DNA of 5,727 bases from Campylobacterales bacterium (GCA_013388565.1 JACAEZ010000104.1:1-5727); one strand, 5' to 3'; positions 1 to 5,262 are shown, counted from the stretch's first letter. The notes: generated by a model from the letters alone, not told the origin. Program-made: numbers and translations.

Positions 1-1
1 T

Positions 2-226
2 GGACTGAATTTCATTTAAAAAATAGTCTCTTTTGTCCATGATATTGTTTTTCATGTGTGCAGTAAGTCCTGCTTTTATTATTCCAGCAATAGCTAATGC
101 TTTATCTTCAGCATTTTTAATTGCAACTTCTCTAAAGCCTATAATTAAAGCTGATATTATAAGAATTGTTAAAATTGTAAATATTAGTAAGAACCGTTTT
201 ACCAATATTGATTTAATACTTTGCAT
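2..226 (-). CDS. Membrane-anchored sensor/signal-transduction protein, N-terminal 75 residues (partial)
   Basis: Read on the minus strand, this frame is open from an ATG at 226-224 to the window edge. The codon just before the ATG is an in-frame TGA, and AAGAG lies 6 nt upstream as a Shine-Dalgarno site, so the start is well fixed. The peptide begins with a basic stretch (MQSIKSILVKRF), then one hydrophobic membrane helix at about residues 12-31 rich in Leu and Ile. It continues into a polar helix containing KAGLTAHMKNNIMDKRDYFL (residues 51-70). A basic start, one transmembrane helix and an N-terminal helix of this GLTAHM...MDKRDxFL type are what I associate with periplasmic-sensor proteins of Campylobacterota: histidine kinases, chemoreceptors, or GGDEF/EAL/HD-type cyclic-di-GMP proteins. 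The output domain lies outside the window, so the class cannot be decided. A plus-strand frame over the same bases is a shadow of this gene. It is divergent from mrp. Confidence 0.75.
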   Translation of the reverse strand, partial: MQSIKSILVKRFLLIFTILTILIISALIIGFREVAIKNAEDKALAIAGIIKAGLTAHMKNNIMDKRDYFLNEIQS

Positions 227-270
227 TCAAAACTCTTGTGTTAATTTTTAGCAAATAATAATAACTTAAA

Positions 271-276
271 ATTATA
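271..276 (-). promoter_or_regulatory. Candidate -10 box for the minus-strand sensor gene
   Basis: On the minus strand this reads TATAAT, a perfect sigma-70 -10 hexamer, ending 44 nt upstream of the start codon. A transcript would begin near 264 and have a leader of about 38 nt carrying the AAGAG site. The possible -35 (TTGGAG, 301-296 on the minus strand) has a long 19-nt spacer. Promoters of this phylum depend little on the -35. TATAAT is a weak signal in DNA this AT-rich, so confidence is moderate. Confidence 0.35.
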
Positions 277-321
277 AAAAATTAAATTAATATCTCTCCA
301 ATAAATTTAAATCATGATAAA

Positions 322-386
322 TTGATAATGTTGAATATCAAACAAACAGTGCTGTTTAAGGTGTTAGAGTGTATTATTCACTCCTT
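322..386 (+). promoter_or_regulatory. Cluster of inverted repeats in the sensor/mrp divergent spacer (candidate operators or mrp leader)
   Basis: Three short inverted repeats follow one another upstream of mrp: TTGATA-N8-TATCAA (322-341), AAACAG-TG-CTGTTT (344-357) and GAGTG-N7-CACTC (367-383). Just after the third, ACTCCTT (380-386) is the exact complement of the mrp ribosome site AAGGAGT (422-428). Possible -10 boxes for mrp are GATAAT (324-329), TATTAT (372-377) and TATAAA (394-399). With TATAAA the transcript would start near 406, and the repeats would be DNA operators around -20 to -85. With GATAAT they would be RNA elements in a leader of about 100 nt. The sequence does not decide between these, and the spacer has no other convincing gene. 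Confidence 0.35.
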
Positions 387-421
387 TTCAAAATATAAAT
401 TTGAATGAAATATTTTATAAT

Positions 422-427
422 AAGGAG
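422..427 (+). promoter_or_regulatory. Ribosome binding site that fixes the mrp start
   Basis: AAGGAG lies 7 nt before the ATG at 435. The longer in-frame option, an ATG at 405, has no Shine-Dalgarno site and adds ten residues not expected in the family. A TATAAT hexamer at 416-421 abuts this site but is probably not the -10, because a transcript from it would start within or after the ribosome site. Confidence 0.85.
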
Positions 428-434
428 TCAATCT

Positions 435-1595
435 ATGGAAATAAAAGTAAAAGAGATTTTATCTACAGTTTTGTATCCAGGATTTCAAAAAGACATTGTA
501 ACATTTGATTTCGTAAAAGATATAAAAGTTGATAATGACGATGTTTATATCACTATTGATATTACATCATCTTCTGATGAAGTGCTGAAAATGCTTCAAG
601 ATGAGATTAAATCTAAACTTAAGAGTGCAAATTTTGGTGAGATATACTTAAGTGTAAATAGACCAAAAGCACCAAAAGAGACAAGTTCAAAAGGGAAAAA
701 TATAGCTCCTCAAATTGGCAACTTTTTAATGATAAGTTCTGGCAAAGGTGGTGTTGGAAAATCTACAACATCTGTAAATTTAGCAATTGCTTTGGCTATG
801 CAAGGTAAAAAAGTTGGATTGCTTGATGCTGATATTTATGGTCCAAACATTCCTAGAATGATGGGGCTTCAAAATCAAAAACCAGAAATTGTAGGAAATA
901 GTGTTTTACCTCTAAAAGCCTATGGTGTAGAGGTCATGAGTATGGGATTACTACTTGAAGAGGGGCAAAGCCTTATTTGGAGAGGTGCTATGATTATGAA
1001 AGCTGTTGAACAGTTTTTAAGAGATATTTCATGGAGTCAATTAGATGTATTAATTATCGACATGCCTCCAGGAACAGGCGATGCACAATTAACATTAGCT
1101 CAAAGTGTACCTGTTACATGCGGTGTTACAGTAACAACTCCGCAAGAAGTTTCGTTAGATGATAGCAGAAGAAGTCTTGATATGTTTCAAAAACTTCACA
1201 TTCCAATAGCTGGAGTTATTGAAAACATGAGTGGTTTTATTTGCCCTGGATGTAACACAGAGTATGATATTTTTGGAAAAGATACAAGCAAAAAAATAGC
1301 TCATGAATTTAATTGTGAAGTGTTGGCAAATATACCAATTGAGCCAGATATTAGAGTTGGTGGAGACAGTGGAAAACCTGTAACATACTTTAATCCAAAT
1401 AGTCAAACAGCAAAAAGATACATGATGGCTGCTGAAAAAATTTGGAAAAAGATAGAACAAATCAACATTGAAGGCGGTGTTACAAATGAATTAATTCAGC
1501 CAACAACACCTGCTGGAGTTAGTGCTTGTTCTACAGGAGCTACACAAAAATCTTCTCATGGAAGTCATGGTGGTGGATGTGGATGCGGTCACTAA
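435..1595 (+). CDS. mrp: Mrp/ApbC-family P-loop ATPase, iron-sulfur cluster carrier
   Basis: This is a cytoplasmic ATPase of the Mrp/Nbp35 branch of the SIMIBI P-loop proteins, which binds an Fe-S cluster at a dimer interface and passes it to apoproteins. From the ATG at 435 it has 386 residues, compared with about 370 in E. coli. Residues 1 to about 75 form the MIP18/DUF59-type domain common in bacterial Mrp. The deviant Walker A GKGGVGKST (103-111) with its signature lysine follows. Next come DADIYGPNIPRMMG (131-144), a Walker B-like IIDMPPGTGD (207-216) and the cluster-binding CPGC (270-273) inside VIENMSGFICPGC. The C-terminus is unusual: a low-complexity linker leads to a tail HGSHGGGCGCGH (375-386) rich in His and Cys, which could bind metal or a cluster. 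An AAGGAG site precedes the start. The gene stands alone between a divergent sensor gene and its own terminator. The family assignment is secure. The client proteins are unknown. Confidence 0.96.
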   Translation: MEIKVKEILSTVLYPGFQKDIVTFDFVKDIKVDNDDVYITIDITSSSDEVLKMLQDEIKSKLKSANFGEIYLSVNRPKAPKETSSKGKNIAPQIGNFLMISSGKGGVGKSTTSVNLAIALAMQGKKVGLLDADIYGPNIPRMMGLQNQKPEIVGNSVLPLKAYGVEVMSMGLLLEEGQSLIWRGAMIMKAVEQFLRDISWSQLDVLIIDMPPGTGDAQLTLAQSVPVTCGVTVTTPQEVSLDDSRRSLDMFQKLHIPIAGVIENMSGFICPGCNTEYDIFGKDTSKKIAHEFNCEVLANIPIEPDIRVGGDSGKPVTYFNPNSQTAKRYMMAAEKIWKKIEQINIEGGVTNELIQPTTPAGVSACSTGATQKSSHGSHGGGCGCGH

Positions 1596-1618
1596 AAGTG
1601 ACTTGCATTCAGCTTTTT
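1580..1618 (+). terminator. Intrinsic terminator overlapping the end of mrp
   Basis: The perfect core stem GTCACT (1588-1593) / AGTGAC (1597-1602) has an AAA triloop. It extends downward through 1580-1587 paired with 1604-1611, with two G-U pairs and a bulged T at 1603, giving about 14 base pairs. TTTTT (1614-1618) follows 2 nt later. The stem includes the last codons of mrp, and the TAA stop (1593-1595) sits at the apex. This is the layout of a Rho-independent terminator, although the U tract is short. Confidence 0.75.
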
Positions 1619-1640
1619 AAATTGCAAAAAATTAACTTAA

Positions 1641-1669
1641 TACTTCTTTAAACTACTTTTTAGTATATT
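1641..1669 (+). promoter_or_regulatory. Likely promoter of the ffh-rplS operon
   Basis: The spacer between the mrp terminator and ffh holds TATATT (1664-1669) preceded by T-rich blocks (CTTTAAA, then CTTTTTAG). That periodic T-rich pattern upstream of an AT-only -10 is typical of Campylobacterota sigma-70 promoters, which lack a strong -35. Transcription would start near 1676, leaving a leader of about 28 nt with the GGAG site. No other candidate in the spacer is as good. Confidence 0.5.
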
Positions 1670-1690
1670 TCGCACTTTAAAATCAACTGT

Positions 1691-1694
1691 GGAG
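1691..1694 (+). promoter_or_regulatory. Ribosome binding site selecting the TTG start of ffh
   Basis: GGAG (within GTGGAGTAG) ends 9 nt before the TTG at 1704. No in-frame ATG or GTG lies at a suitable distance, and the family N-terminus aligns from this TTG. Confidence 0.7.
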
Positions 1695-1703
1695 TAGCAT
1701 AAT

Positions 1704-3053
1704 TTGTTTGATTTTTTAACAAACTCTTTTAAGTCAGCAATTAATAAAATTAGATTTAACGATGATGAGAAATCATTAAAAAAAGCCATAGAAGAGTTAA
1801 AAAAATCTCTTTTAAAAGCAGATGTTCATCATAAAGTGGTGAAAGATTTACTTTCAAACATTGAAACTGATACAAAAAATGCTGGGATTGGAAGAGAAAA
1901 TTTTTTAAAATCTTTATCTAATAATTTAAATAGTGTATTAACAGCTACTGGAAATTATGGATTTGTGTTTTCATCAAAACCACCTACAATAGTGTTGATG
2001 ACAGGTCTTCAAGGAAGTGGTAAAACCACAACGACTGGTAAATTGGCAAACTATTTAAAGCAAAAAAACAAAAAAGTATTAATGGCGGCTTGTGATTTGC
2101 AAAGAATGGCTGCGGTTGAACAGTTAAAACAAATATCTGCTCAAATAGATGTAGATATTTATTATGATGATTTTGAAAAAAATCCTATCGTTATAGCAAA
2201 CAATGCTTTGAAAAAAGCAAAAGATGGTTTTTATGATGTACTGCTTGTAGATACTGCTGGAAGATTGGCTATTGATGAAGAGTTAATGGAGCAGTTACAA
2301 CAAGTAAAAGAGTCATTAAATCCAAATGAGATATTTTATGTTGCAGATAGCTTGACAGGTCAAGATGCTGTTAGAAGTGCTGGAACATTTAAAGAGCGAA
2401 TTGGAATTAGTGGTGTTATTTTAACAAAATATGATGGTGATACTAAAGGTGGTGTAGCCATATCTTTAGCACATCAAATTAATGTTCCACTAAGATTTTT
2501 AGGTGTTGGCGAAAAAATGGCTGACATTGAGGTATTTATACCTGATAGAATTACAAATAGACTTGTAGGTCTTGGTGACATAGAGACATTAGCTGAAAAA
2601 ACATCTGCTGTTATTAGTGAAGATGAAGCTAAAAAAATAACCAAAAAGATAAAAAAAGGTGAATTTAACTTTAATGATTTTTTAGACCAAGTTGAAAATA
2701 TTAAAAAACTCGGTAGTTTGAAATCAATTATGGGTATGATACCAGGTCTTGGAAATATGGCTAATCAATTGAAAGATATTGATTTGGATAATTCTGCAGA
2801 GCTAAAAAAAATTAGAGCTTTAATACAATCTATGACAAAAAAAGAGAGAGAAAATCCAGTTTTACTTGAAAATGCTTCAAGAAAAAAGAGAATTGCTCAA
2901 GGTTGTGGACTTCATATAAATGATGTCAATAAAATATTAAAACAGTTCAAAAATGCTTCAAAAATGGCTAAAAAATTCTCATCTAAAAAAGGGATGCAAG
3001 ATTTTTTATCAATGATGGGGCAACAACAAAATAGTAAATTTAGCTTAAAATAA
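1704..3053 (+). CDS. ffh: Signal recognition particle GTPase Ffh (SRP54 homologue)
   Basis: Ffh binds 4.5S RNA and signal sequences emerging from the ribosome, and delivers the complex to FtsY at the membrane. The protein has 449 residues (about 453 in E. coli) and looks complete. The helical N domain covers residues 1 to about 90. The G domain shows G1 GLQGSGKTTT (101-110), the insertion-box motif DLQRMAAVEQL (131-141, with Met where many Ffh have Pro), G3 DTAGR (183-187), G4 TKYDG (241-245) and the closing GVGEKMADIEVF (267-278). The methionine-rich M domain starts near residue 325 (SIMGMIPGLG). It contains the RNA-binding segment ENASRKKRIAQGCG (389-402), with Cys where GSG is usual. It starts with TTG, and the next residues FDFLTNSFKSAINKIRF are the normal family start. 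The gene heads the operon and lies 23 nt upstream of rpsP. The 4.5S RNA gene is not in the window. Confidence 0.97.
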   Translation: MFDFLTNSFKSAINKIRFNDDEKSLKKAIEELKKSLLKADVHHKVVKDLLSNIETDTKNAGIGRENFLKSLSNNLNSVLTATGNYGFVFSSKPPTIVLMTGLQGSGKTTTTGKLANYLKQKNKKVLMAACDLQRMAAVEQLKQISAQIDVDIYYDDFEKNPIVIANNALKKAKDGFYDVLLVDTAGRLAIDEELMEQLQQVKESLNPNEIFYVADSLTGQDAVRSAGTFKERIGISGVILTKYDGDTKGGVAISLAHQINVPLRFLGVGEKMADIEVFIPDRITNRLVGLGDIETLAEKTSAVISEDEAKKITKKIKKGEFNFNDFLDQVENIKKLGSLKSIMGMIPGLGNMANQLKDIDLDNSAELKKIRALIQSMTKKERENPVLLENASRKKRIAQGCGLHINDVNKILKQFKNASKMAKKFSSKKGMQDFLSMMGQQQNSKFSLK

Positions 3054-3076
3054 AAATTAAATAAGGAGAAAAGTAG

Positions 3077-3304
3077 ATGACTGTTGTTAGACTTGCAAGA
3101 TTTGGAAGAAATAAAAAACCATTTTATAGAGTAGTGGTTACAGATAGTAGAAAAAAAAGAGATGGTGGTTTTATTGAATCAATTGGATATTATAATCCAT
3201 TAACTGAACCAAAAACTGTTAAAATAGATGAAACAAAACTTAACTATTGGTTAGGTGTTGGTGCTCAAATGAGTGAAACAGTAAAAAAAATTAGTGGAAA
3301 ATAG
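3077..3304 (+). CDS. rpsP: 30S ribosomal protein S16 (bS16)
   Basis: This primary 16S rRNA-binding protein is needed for 30S assembly. It has 75 residues, a little shorter than the 82 of E. coli. It opens with the diagnostic [21 protein letters not shown] and continues with [19 protein letters not shown] (about residues 23-41) and a typical end ([18 protein letters not shown]). AAGGAG at 3063-3068 lies 8 nt before the ATG, one of the best ribosome sites in the window, which fits a protein made at ribosome level. Its short coding region carries two runs of eight A (3151-3158 and 3283-3290). It sits between ffh and the KH-domain gene, as in many bacteria. Confidence 0.97.
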   Translation: MTVVRLARFGRNKKPFYRVVVTDSRKKRDGGFIESIGYYNPLTEPKTVKIDETKLNYWLGVGAQMSETVKKISGK

Positions 3305-3310
3305 TATTTT

Positions 3311-3553
3311 ATGATAGAAAAATTTATTGAAGAGTATGCAAAATTGTTATGCTCTAATAAAGAAGCTATCAGAATAGAAAAAAAACAAATTCAAGACGAA
3401 TATGCAGAGATTATAATCTATGCTAGTGGTGAAGATGCTGGAAAGCTAATTGGAAAAGATGGGAAGATGATTGGTTCTATCAAAACTTTTATATCTGGTT
3501 GCAAAGCAAAAGATGGTATCTCATACAAGGTTATGGTAAAAGCAAATGATTGA
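3311..3553 (+). CDS. khpA: KhpA-type single-KH-domain RNA-binding protein (YlqC family)
   Basis: This small cytoplasmic protein has 80 residues and one KH domain. The GxxG loop is GKDG (48-51) within AGKLIGKDGKMIGSIK, where the RNA backbone binds. Placement directly after rpsP and before rimM matches the ylqC/khpA gene of many bacteria. In Gram-positive bacteria KhpA pairs with KhpB/Jag to bind many transcripts. Whether that partner works here cannot be seen. The ATG lies 6 nt after the rpsP stop. The only purine stretch upstream is a weak GGAAAA about 10 nt or more away, so translation probably depends on coupling to rpsP. Its last 8 nt overlap the start of rimM. Confidence 0.88.
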   Translation: MIEKFIEEYAKLLCSNKEAIRIEKKQIQDEYAEIIIYASGEDAGKLIGKDGKMIGSIKTFISGCKAKDGISYKVMVKAND

Positions 3554-4082
3554 TAAAAAACCAAATTTAATCCGAATTGCGAAGCTTGGAAAAGCTTTCG
3601 GATTAAAAGGTGATATAAAAATATATCTTCTAACAGATTTCCCTGAACAATTTTCAAAAAACAAACAATTTAAAATCAAAAATATAATTTATACTATAGA
3701 AAATTTTGATATTGAAAGTGGATTGATAAAATTTTTTGAAATAAACTCTCCAGAAGAGGCAAAAATCCTTACAAACTCATTTCTATTTTCTACGGAAGAA
3801 GAGACAAAAAAGAATTTCACACTTCAAGATAATGAGTATTTTTGGTTTGATATTATAGGTTGTGAAGTGTATGAAAATGATATATTCTTAGGCAGTGTAG
3901 AAGATATAAATGAGTTTTCTATAAATTATTATATATCTATAAAAACTTCCCAAAATTTAATTGAAAAAAAATATCCTACTAGATTTTTACTTCCATTTAT
4001 AGATAAATTTATAAAAGATGTAAATATCTCACAAAAAAAGATTTTTACAAATGGTGCATTAGATATTTTAGAAAATAGTTAA
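3546..4082 (+). CDS. rimM: Ribosome maturation factor RimM
   Basis: RimM binds S19 and helps fold the head of the 30S subunit late in assembly. The protein has 178 residues (182 in E. coli). The N-terminal RimM barrel begins with [20 protein letters not shown] (about 9-28), which holds the family Gly pattern, followed by TDFPEQF. The C-terminal PRC-barrel runs from about 97, with [12 protein letters not shown] (98-109), LGSVEDI (115-121) and LLPFIDKFI (148-156), to the end. The second half of the N-terminal domain is poorly conserved but of normal length. The ATG lies inside the end of khpA (8-nt overlap) with no clear Shine-Dalgarno site; AAGG at 3527-3530 is too far away. Codons 7-21 form a long RNA hairpin, described separately. 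The stop shares one base with the trmD start (TAATG). Confidence 0.92.
   Translation: MIDKKPNLIRIAKLGKAFGLKGDIKIYLLTDFPEQFSKNKQFKIKNIIYTIENFDIESGLIKFFEINSPEEAKILTNSFLFSTEEETKKNFTLQDNEYFWFDIIGCEVYENDIFLGSVEDINEFSINYYISIKTSQNLIEKKYPTRFLLPFIDKFIKDVNISQKKIFTNGALDILENS
3566..3607 (+). promoter_or_regulatory. Long RNA hairpin in the first codons of rimM
   Basis: An 11-nt perfect inverted repeat, TTTAATCCGAA (3566-3576) and TTCGGATTAAA (3597-3607), encloses a second one, AAGCTT (3582-3587) and AAGCTT (3592-3597). Folded together they give a 10-bp outer stem, a 6-nt one-sided bulge (3576-3581) and a 6-bp inner stem capped by GGAA, a GNRA-type tetraloop. It begins 20 nt downstream of the rimM start codon and could slow initiation or early elongation. 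The pairing is directly visible. A regulatory role is inferred. Confidence 0.5.
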
Positions 4083-4780
4083 TGAATTTTCATTTTGTAA
4101 CACTTTTTCCACATTTAATAACTCCATACTTTGAAGACTCTATCTTAAAAAGAGCAATCTCAAATAATATTATCAATATTACATGTCATAATCCTAGAGA
4201 TTTTACTACAAATAAACATAAAAAAGTAGATTTTGCTTTAATTGGTGGAACTGCTGGAATGCTTATATCTACACAACCAATGTTTGATACATTAAATCAT
4301 ATAAAACAAAATTTTTCAAATACTCATATTATATTTTTAGTACCAGCTGGAAAAAAATTTAATCAAAAAGATGCAATTAGACTCGCAAAAAAAGAGAATA
4401 TTGTATTTGTGTGTGGTAGATATGATGGCATTGATGAGAGAGTAGTTGAATATTTTGCTGATGAAGTTTTGAGTATAGGTGATTTTATATTAACAGGTGG
4501 TGAATTGGCATCTTTAGTTGTTTGCGATGCGATTTGTAGAAATATAACAGGGGTTTTAGGAAATATTAACTCTTTAGATGAAGAGAGTTTTTGTAAAGAT
4601 TTATTAGAAGCACCAAACTTCACAAAACCTATAAAATTTGATAAAATTAGCATTCCTTCAGAATATTTAAAGGGAAATCATAGTAGAATTTCGACCTTAA
4701 AAACCAGCCTTTCTATAAGTAAAACAAAATATTATAGACCTGATTTAATTAAAAAGTATAAAATTAAGGATAAAAAATGA
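4082..4780 (+). CDS. trmD: tRNA (guanine-N1-)-methyltransferase TrmD
   Basis: TrmD makes m1G at position 37 of tRNAs that have G36-G37, using S-adenosylmethionine in a trefoil knot, and so prevents +1 frameshifting. The protein has 232 residues, compared with 255 in E. coli, with a shorter C-terminal tail. Diagnostic segments are the start [23 protein letters not shown] (37-50), GGTAGM (55-60), the knot motifs [15 protein letters not shown] (111-125) and [13 protein letters not shown] (131-143), and GVLG (157-160). [10 protein letters not shown] (174-183), GNH (198-200) and RPDLI (219-223) follow. The conserved Arg is R153. The position equivalent to catalytic Asp169 of E. coli is Glu168 in DEESF. 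It starts at a TAATG overlap with rimM and has no Shine-Dalgarno site, so it likely depends on ribosomes finishing rimM. Its TGA overlaps the rplS ATG (ATGA). Confidence 0.94.
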   Translation: MNFHFVTLFPHLITPYFEDSILKRAISNNIINITCHNPRDFTTNKHKKVDFALIGGTAGMLISTQPMFDTLNHIKQNFSNTHIIFLVPAGKKFNQKDAIRLAKKENIVFVCGRYDGIDERVVEYFADEVLSIGDFILTGGELASLVVCDAICRNITGVLGNINSLDEESFCKDLLEAPNFTKPIKFDKISIPSEYLKGNHSRISTLKTSLSISKTKYYRPDLIKKYKIKDKK

Positions 4781-5130
4781 GAAATAAATATATAGAGGCT
4801 TTTGAAAAAGCACAAATGGAATCAAAAGTTATTCCTTCATTTTCAGCAGGTGACCAAGTTAGGGTTGCTGTTGAGATTAAAGAGGGCGACAAAAGTAGAG
4901 TACAAAATTTTGAAGGTGTTTGTATAGCTATAAGAGGTACAGGCACAGGTAGAACATTTGTAGTTAGAAAAATGGGTGCTGATAATATTGGTGTAGAAAG
5001 AATTTTTCCTATTTACTCTGATAGTATAAAAAGTATAGATGTAGTAAGAAGAGGAAAAGTAAGAAGAGCTAAATTGTACTATTTAAGAGATAGAAAAGGT
5101 AAAGCTGCAAGAATTCAAGAAAAAAGATAA
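4777..5130 (+). CDS. rplS: 50S ribosomal protein L19 (bL19)
   Basis: This 50S protein sits at the interface with the 30S subunit and contributes to an intersubunit bridge. It has 117 residues (115 in E. coli) and is complete. Family segments include [20 protein letters not shown] (22-41), [19 protein letters not shown] (43-61), [19 protein letters not shown] (63-81), the basic [20 protein letters not shown] (89-108) and the ending [14 protein letters not shown] at 4766-4770 lies 6 nt before the ATG, so it has its own ribosome site although the start overlaps the trmD stop by 4 nt. This allows more L19 than TrmD from the same mRNA. It is the last gene of the operon and is followed directly by a terminator. 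Confidence 0.97.
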   Translation: MRNKYIEAFEKAQMESKVIPSFSAGDQVRVAVEIKEGDKSRVQNFEGVCIAIRGTGTGRTFVVRKMGADNIGVERIFPIYSDSIKSIDVVRRGKVRRAKLYYLRDRKGKAARIQEKR

Positions 5131-5141
5131 TCCTCGTTTGT

Positions 5142-5166
5142 AAAAAGTCCATTTTGGGCTTTTTTT
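5142..5166 (+). terminator. Intrinsic terminator of the ffh-rplS operon
   Basis: AAAAAGTCC (5142-5150) pairs with GGGCTTTTT (5156-5164) through nine positions, including one T-G wobble, around an ATTTT loop. The T run continues to 5166. The site begins 11 nt after the rplS stop. Because the stem starts with A residues, it could also work for transcripts arriving from the opposite strand. Confidence 0.88.
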
Positions 5167-5193
5167 CCCCACTCTCAATAAATAATCTCCTTT

Positions 5194-5262
5194 TTGACAC
5201 AAATTAAACAAATTAAAAACTTTTTTATGCTTTAATAATATAAAAATATATTAAAAAGTTTT
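5194..5262 (+). promoter_or_regulatory. Promoter-like region before the last gene
   Basis: The stretch contains a perfect -35-like TTGACA (5194-5199), a tandem 9-bp repeat CAAATTAAA (5200-5217), and AT-only -10 candidates such as TAATAT (5236-5241). The gap between TTGACA and the -10 candidates is too long for a standard promoter, so the true -10 may be used without that -35. An inverted repeat AAAACTTTTT (5216-5225) / AAAAAGTTTT (5253-5262) encloses the likely -10. A promoter is expected here because a strong terminator lies upstream and the next gene has the same orientation. Confidence 0.35.

Noticed and set aside
33..251. Plus-strand open frame of 72 codons at the left edge
   Set aside because: It overlaps the minus-strand sensor gene, which has a ribosome site, a transmembrane helix and a recognisable sensor-like N-terminus. 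The plus-strand frame has no ribosome site.
367..383. CIRCE (HrcA) or HAIR (HspR) heat-shock operator
   Set aside because: The arms are GAGTG-N7-CACTC, the reverse order of CIRCE (CACTC-N9-GAGTG), and the spacing does not fit HAIR (GAGT-N7-ACTC, here N9).
416..421. Perfect TATAAT as the mrp -10 box
   Set aside because: A start about 7 nt downstream would leave the AAGGAG site largely out of the mRNA, so it is more likely chance in AT-rich DNA.
405..434. Ten-residue upstream extension of Mrp from the ATG at 405
   Set aside because: It has no Shine-Dalgarno site, whereas the ATG at 435 has AAGGAG at 7 nt and gives a family-like N-terminus.
1155..1460. Minus-strand open frame inside mrp
   Set aside because: It is a shadow of a strongly conserved plus-strand gene and has no ribosome site or recognisable product.
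3054..3076. Terminator or promoter between ffh and rpsP
   Set aside because: The 23-nt gap holds only A/T sequence and the rpsP ribosome site, with no hairpin and T run.
4363..4946. Minus-strand open frames inside trmD and across the trmD-rplS junction
   Set aside because: They are antisense shadows of conserved genes, with no support from ribosome sites or product features.
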